DNA of 64,000 bases, from contig NC_087092.1 of NCBI RefSeq assembly GCF_963855985.1, positions 10,726,001-10,790,000 of the forward strand, written 5' to 3'. Made by a program: the position numbers and the translations under genes. The stretch's first letter is position 1. The number at the start of each line of letters is the position of its first letter. This stretch comes from Ostrinia nubilalis. Lineage: Eukaryota; Arthropoda; Insecta; Lepidoptera; Crambidae. Below the pieces are notes generated by a model, which did no database searches, was not told the origin of the DNA, and was given only the letters and a program-made list of their open reading frames with translations. Shown here piece by piece: positions 59,980 to 64,000 of this stretch.

Positions 59980-62508
59980 CACAGTAGTTTGATTTTAAAA
60001 ATAGGTGGACATACGATCGAAAGTCATAATTTCACCGAAACAAAAATTGTTTTGGATAGCATTTTGAATGCTGATCAACATTTGTCATTATACATTTTTC
60101 GATAAAACGAGCCTTTCATGCTTAAAAAAAATATGACAAGAAAATTTGTATGGAGAAAAATCTTTTTTATTTTTTTTCTGGCTACTGTTGCAAACTGTAG
60201 CGGTCAAACCTTATGTAGTCGTAAGTACCTATGGTGCCTAACATTACGACATAAATACTTTTTGCGGGCACGCGCGGCGAAGCGAGTAATGGACATGCAA
60301 AATTTTAAATATTTTTATTTATTCATTATTGATTTTAATGCACTTAAAGTAATTATTAATAGATAAATATACTTAGTCTAACTTACTACAGCCCCCTATT
60401 ACCTCATTTCACGCTAAAACCTTTCAAACTAGAAGGTAAATTTGTAGGTACTAGGTAGTCTAAGTTGTTTTTATTGTCATTATAATATTCACTACTGGTC
60501 TACTGGTTATCGTGTAAGATAGATTAGGTAGATATCAACCCTTTACCTAGGTATATACCTACTTCTTGGCACTTATAATACCGATATACATGATTAAAAA
60601 AAGTCTTCAAGCAAGAACCCTTGACTTCAATGGTTATGAAAGATTTTTTAACTTTCTAGAGTAGTCCTGAATAGATCCTTAAATCATTTTGACTGTCATA
60701 ATCGATTACAGTAGGTAGTGGGTTCAGTAAAGGTTTCAACCCATATAGTAAACAATACATTTTTAGGGCTCTCCATTCAGTTAGTCAAATAATTCCATCA
60801 TAAATGGAAATATCCGTAACCCTCTTCTACACATTATTCATCATCCATCATCATTTCAACCATAGAACGTCCACTGCTGAACATAGGCCTCCCCCAATGA
60901 TTTCCACAATGGCCGCTTGGTGTTGCTCTGCATCCAGCGCCTTCCTGCTACCTTTATGAGGTCCACCTTGTGGGTGGACGTCCTACGCTGCGCTTTCCGG
61001 TACGTGACCTCCACTCCAGAACCTTGTTGCCCCATCGGCCTTTAGTTTTGCGTACTATGTGCCCTGCCCATTGTCACTTTAGCTTGCTAATCCGTTGGGC
61101 TATGACGGGCTAACGACTTTGGTTCGTTTACGGATCTCCTCCTCATTTCTGATTCGATCTTGTAAAGAAACACCGAGCATAGCCCTCTCTATAGCACGTT
61201 GTGCAATTTTGAGCTTATTTATAAGGCCTATATTGAGAGGCCACGTTTCCGAGTCCTATTGCCATACATTATTGCAGATCCATTATGTACACCTCTACCT
61301 ATAGTTTTATATGCCAGCTAACGTACACAAAGCTGATACATGGTGCAGATAATGTGATAACATTTTGGTGTACTGCAAACCTGCCTATTGGATTCTTTCG
61401 GAAAAAGTAAGTACCTATGTGAGTGACTTTGATCATTTTGAACACTCTGATCAAGATAAGTGAATAGGCTAAAATATCTTTTTTTGATTTGTTTTTCGAA
61501 CGAAGATAATAATTGAAGACATGAATGGAAGAAGGTGATAAATGTCGGATTTCAGATTTTTTCAGTTCAATGATTGGGTAAAGATATGCTTTATGCTTTA
61601 TGTTTGAGGCTACTTATAAAGATGTTATGTACGTTATCTTTTTAGACGAAGGGAAAGAAACTTACACCTCTTTAAATGAGCCAAAAAAAAGAATATTTTT
61701 GCGAAAGTATAAGACTATTCAACAGAAGAACTGGAAATTACAGTTCCATCAAAATTGAAACTATCCCGCTAGCTACTGTAATCGATTATGACAGTCAAAA
61801 TGATTTAAGGATCTATTCAGGACTACTCTAGAAAGTTAAAAAATCTTTCATAACCATTGAAGTCAAGGGTTCTTGCTTGAAGACTTTTTTTAATCATGTA
61901 TATCGGTATTATAAGTGCCAAGAAGTAGGTATATACCTAGGTAAAGGGTTGATATCTACCTAATCTATCTTACACGATAACCAGTAGACCAATAGTGAAT
62001 ATTATAATGACAATAAAAACAACTTAAGACTACCTAGTACATACAAACTTACCTTCTAGTTTGAAAGGTTTTCGCGTGAAATGAGGTAATAGGGGGCTGT
62101 AGTAAGTTAGACTAAGTATGTTTATCTATTAATAATTACTTTAAGTGCATTAAAATCAATAATGAATAAATAAAAATATTTAAAATTTTGCGTGTCCATT
62201 ACTCGCTTCGCCGCGCGTGCCCGCAAAAAGTATTTATGTCGTAATGTTAGGCACCATAGGTACTTACGACTACATAAGGTTTGACCGCTACAGTTTGCAA
62301 CAGTAGCCAGAAAAAAAATAAAAATGATTTTTCTCCATACAAATTTTCTTGTCATATTTTTTTTAAGCATGAAAGGCTCGTTTTATCGAAAAATGTATAA
62401 TGACAAATGTTGATCAGCATTCAAAATGCTATCCAAAACAATTTTTGTTTCGGTGAAATTATGACTTTCGATCGTATGTCCACCTTTTATTAAAATCAAA
62501 CTACTGTG
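59980..62508. mobile_element. 2.5-kb foldback element, Transib-like ends
   Basis: Two nearly identical inverted arms of about 737 bases (59980-60716 and 61773-62508) flank a 1.06-kb centre. Termini are CACAGTAGTTTG and its inverse. The flanks are CCGCG on both sides (59975-59979, 62509-62513), a 5-base GC-rich duplication as made by Transib transposases, whose ends also start CAC. It is inserted into a (GTCT)n-associated repeat. An 82-codon ORF appears mirrored in both arms and is not gene-like. No transposase. Confidence 0.88.
60845..61310 (-). mobile_element. LINE 3' fragment in the centre of the foldback element
   Basis: Minus-strand conceptual reading contains KVAGRRWMQ and WKSLGEAYVQQWTF-like residues, then a GATGATG tail, the same LINE tail as at 53630-53800. 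The sequence upstream (to about 61310) continues the decayed ORF2. Confidence 0.65.
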
Positions 62509-62513
62509 CCGCG

Positions 62514-62677
62514 GCTTCGCCCGCGTGGAATTTTGTCTGTCACAGAAAAACTTTATCGCGCGCGTCCCTGTTTCAAAAACCGGGATAAAAACTATCCTAT
62601 GTTCTTTCCCGGGACTCAAACTATCTCTATGCCAAATTTCATCAAAATCGGTTGCGAGGTTTAAGCGGGAAAGCGTA

Positions 62678-62710
<33 letters not shown>

Positions 62711-62740
62711 GTTACTTTCGCATTTATAATATTAGTTGGG
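62514..62740 (+). mobile_element. (GACA)n-associated interspersed repeat, host of the foldback insertion
   Basis: Contains GCGGCTTCGCCCGCG, CCGGGATAAAAACTATCCTA, CCCGGGACTCAAACTATCTC, CATCAAAATCGGTTGCGAGG, then about ten CAGA/GACA units and ATTTATAATATTAGTTGGGA. Its missing first bases (CTAGCTTTCCGCCCGCG) lie at 59963-59979, left of the foldback element. Confidence 0.8.
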
Positions 62741-63034
62741 ATTATTAGGATGCCGTTTGCCCCTTTATGGCGGCATCCCGGTGCAATATAGGGTAAAAAT
62801 GTGTACTAAATTATATGGGCGTATTGCTTACAACAAATACCCGGATAATGCTTAGTGCTTGTGGTTTACTTTTCTTTCTGCGCATATCATTCATCGCGTT
62901 GAGAAACCCTCTGGCATATGTCCATAGAATGGCCACGTTTTGCATTGTTAGAAAGGCAGAGCCGCAATTAATAAATGACTGTCCAAGATGCTGCTCTTTG
63001 ACTCCTTCGCGGAACTTTCTTCTAATTTATACTT

Positions 63035-63230
63035 GTACTGGCTTTTGTCTGTCACACAAAGAATATCGCGAGCGTGTCTCCCTTTTCAAATACAGGGATA
63101 AAACTATTCTTAAGTTTTTCCCTGGGTCTAACTATCTCTCTCATCTAAATCGGTTCAGTGGTTTTAATCGTGAAACGGTAACAAACAGACAGAGTAACTT
63201 TAGCATTAATAATATTAGTGATATTAGTGT
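63035..63230 (+). mobile_element. Diverged (GACA)n-associated repeat
   Basis: A decayed copy of the family at 62514-62740: TCTGTCACACAAAGAATATC, CAGGGATAAAACTATTCTTA, AATCGGTTCAGTGGTTTTAA, CAAACAGACAGAG and AGCATTAATAATATTAGTG. Confidence 0.7.
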
Positions 63231-63779
63231 GTATTGCACTAAAAATATACACTAACGAGAAGCAATTTAATCTCCTCAAAACATAAAAAATAAGAATCCA
63301 ATAACCGCTATCCAAAGAGTTCAACGTATTTGACGGCATTTACGAACTGTACTGTATTTGAACATTTGTGTATCACTTTATCTGTAAATGATAATATGTG
63401 AACACATTAAATATACATCTATCTGCCCAAAGGAAGTGATAACGTGGCGTTAGTAACGTATACGGTACTTATTTGTTTTTTTATTAAATCGCCGTTATTT
63501 TTGTCTTGCAACCAATTTAGTTTTTTTCTAATAAAAGTTAATACCACTCTAATGGGTTTCTTAGAATATTTTCTATTGTGGTTATGAATTACTAGTAACC
63601 TGCCCTTGCTTCGTCGTCTATAACCACATATTTATAATAGTTAGTTTTTCTACTTATTGGTATTAGAATTAACAATAATTGTTTCTCAACTCATGAAACA
63701 AGCCTTGTAAACGTTGATCCAACATAAGAGACACCCTGTATAACATGGTGGAAATGCCACATCGCGCAGTCGCCATGCC

Positions 63780-63905
63780 TTGGCTGTAACTAGGGTTTCT
63801 GCTCGAGCTTTCTCGAACTCGAGAAAACTCGAGAAATTTGGCTTCATTCGAGACGAGAAAAAAATTACCGGAACTCGAGAATTCTCGAGTTTCGATTTTG
63901 AAGCT
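63780..63905. repeat. CTCGAG-rich short repeat cluster
   Basis: About seven CTCGAG or TCTCGA words within 110 bases (CTCGAGAAAACTCGAGAAAT, GAACTCGAGAATTCTCGAG), forming several nested palindromes. Function unknown; a common terminal sequence of unclassified moth DNA elements is possible. Confidence 0.55.
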
Positions 63906-64000
63906 TTAATATTCTTGAAAGCCGATTTTCTTAGACAAAAGTAAGTTTTTTATTATTTAATAGGTCCACGTTGCTTTTAGACTGGCCTAGTCTTTCCTTT

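Noticed and set aside
60118..62370. An 82-codon ORF present in mirror image, with a hydrophobic N-terminus resembling a signal peptide
   Set aside because: It lies in the arms of the foldback transposon, so both copies come from one repeat; base composition is non-coding and no family matches.
62815..63255. 146-codon plus-strand ORF
   Set aside because: Its second half is a decayed (GACA)n-associated repeat, so the frame is accidental.

Overview
The window is animal nuclear DNA, and the repeat content points to a moth or butterfly (Lepidoptera). The evidence is AT-rich introns full of short palindromic elements, (GTCT)n-associated interspersed repeats, and insect-type genes with many short exons. 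The species cannot be read from the sequence. Four protein genes are identified with confidence. A fifth, unidentified gene is represented by one or two possible 5' exons.

Layout. (1) From 32561 down to the left edge, on the minus strand, runs rotatin (RTTN; Ana3 in Drosophila), a centriole and basal-body protein built of armadillo-like helices. I assembled 30 exons, about 1,877 codons, with GT..AG borders and matching phases throughout; the 3' end lies beyond the window. (2) In a 7.6-kb rotatin intron, on the same strand, sits a complete two-exon CYP6-like cytochrome P450 (11392-13219). (3) Between rotatin and its divergent neighbour lies a full-length, recently inserted RNase H-bearing non-LTR retrotransposon (33291-38939). 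It has target-site duplications and a 43-base poly(A) tail, and is disabled by one in-frame stop. (4) SKIC3/TTC37 (39178-42987, plus strand) is a single-exon gene for the TPR scaffold of the Ski complex. (5) METTL1 (43160-44806, minus strand, six exons), the tRNA m7G46 methyltransferase, is tail-to-tail with SKIC3. (6) From 47.7 kb rightward, one first coding exon (47726-48028), and possibly an alternative one (59066-59221), open a plus-strand gene whose remaining exons lie beyond the window. That interval is otherwise intron or intergenic DNA dominated by DNA transposons, including a 2.5-kb foldback element with a Transib-like target duplication.

The most unusual feature is inside rotatin. 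Four exons (12, 14, 17 and 28) are each followed directly by a tandem array of their own copies. In every array the repeat unit is an exon piece plus a very short spacer that begins with the exon's GT donor and ends in CTAG or TTAG. At least one copy per array has a length divisible by three and the phase needed to be spliced in after the parent exon. The arrays could be decaying exon-born minisatellites, or a source of extra helical repeats in the protein. Long-read RNA data would decide.
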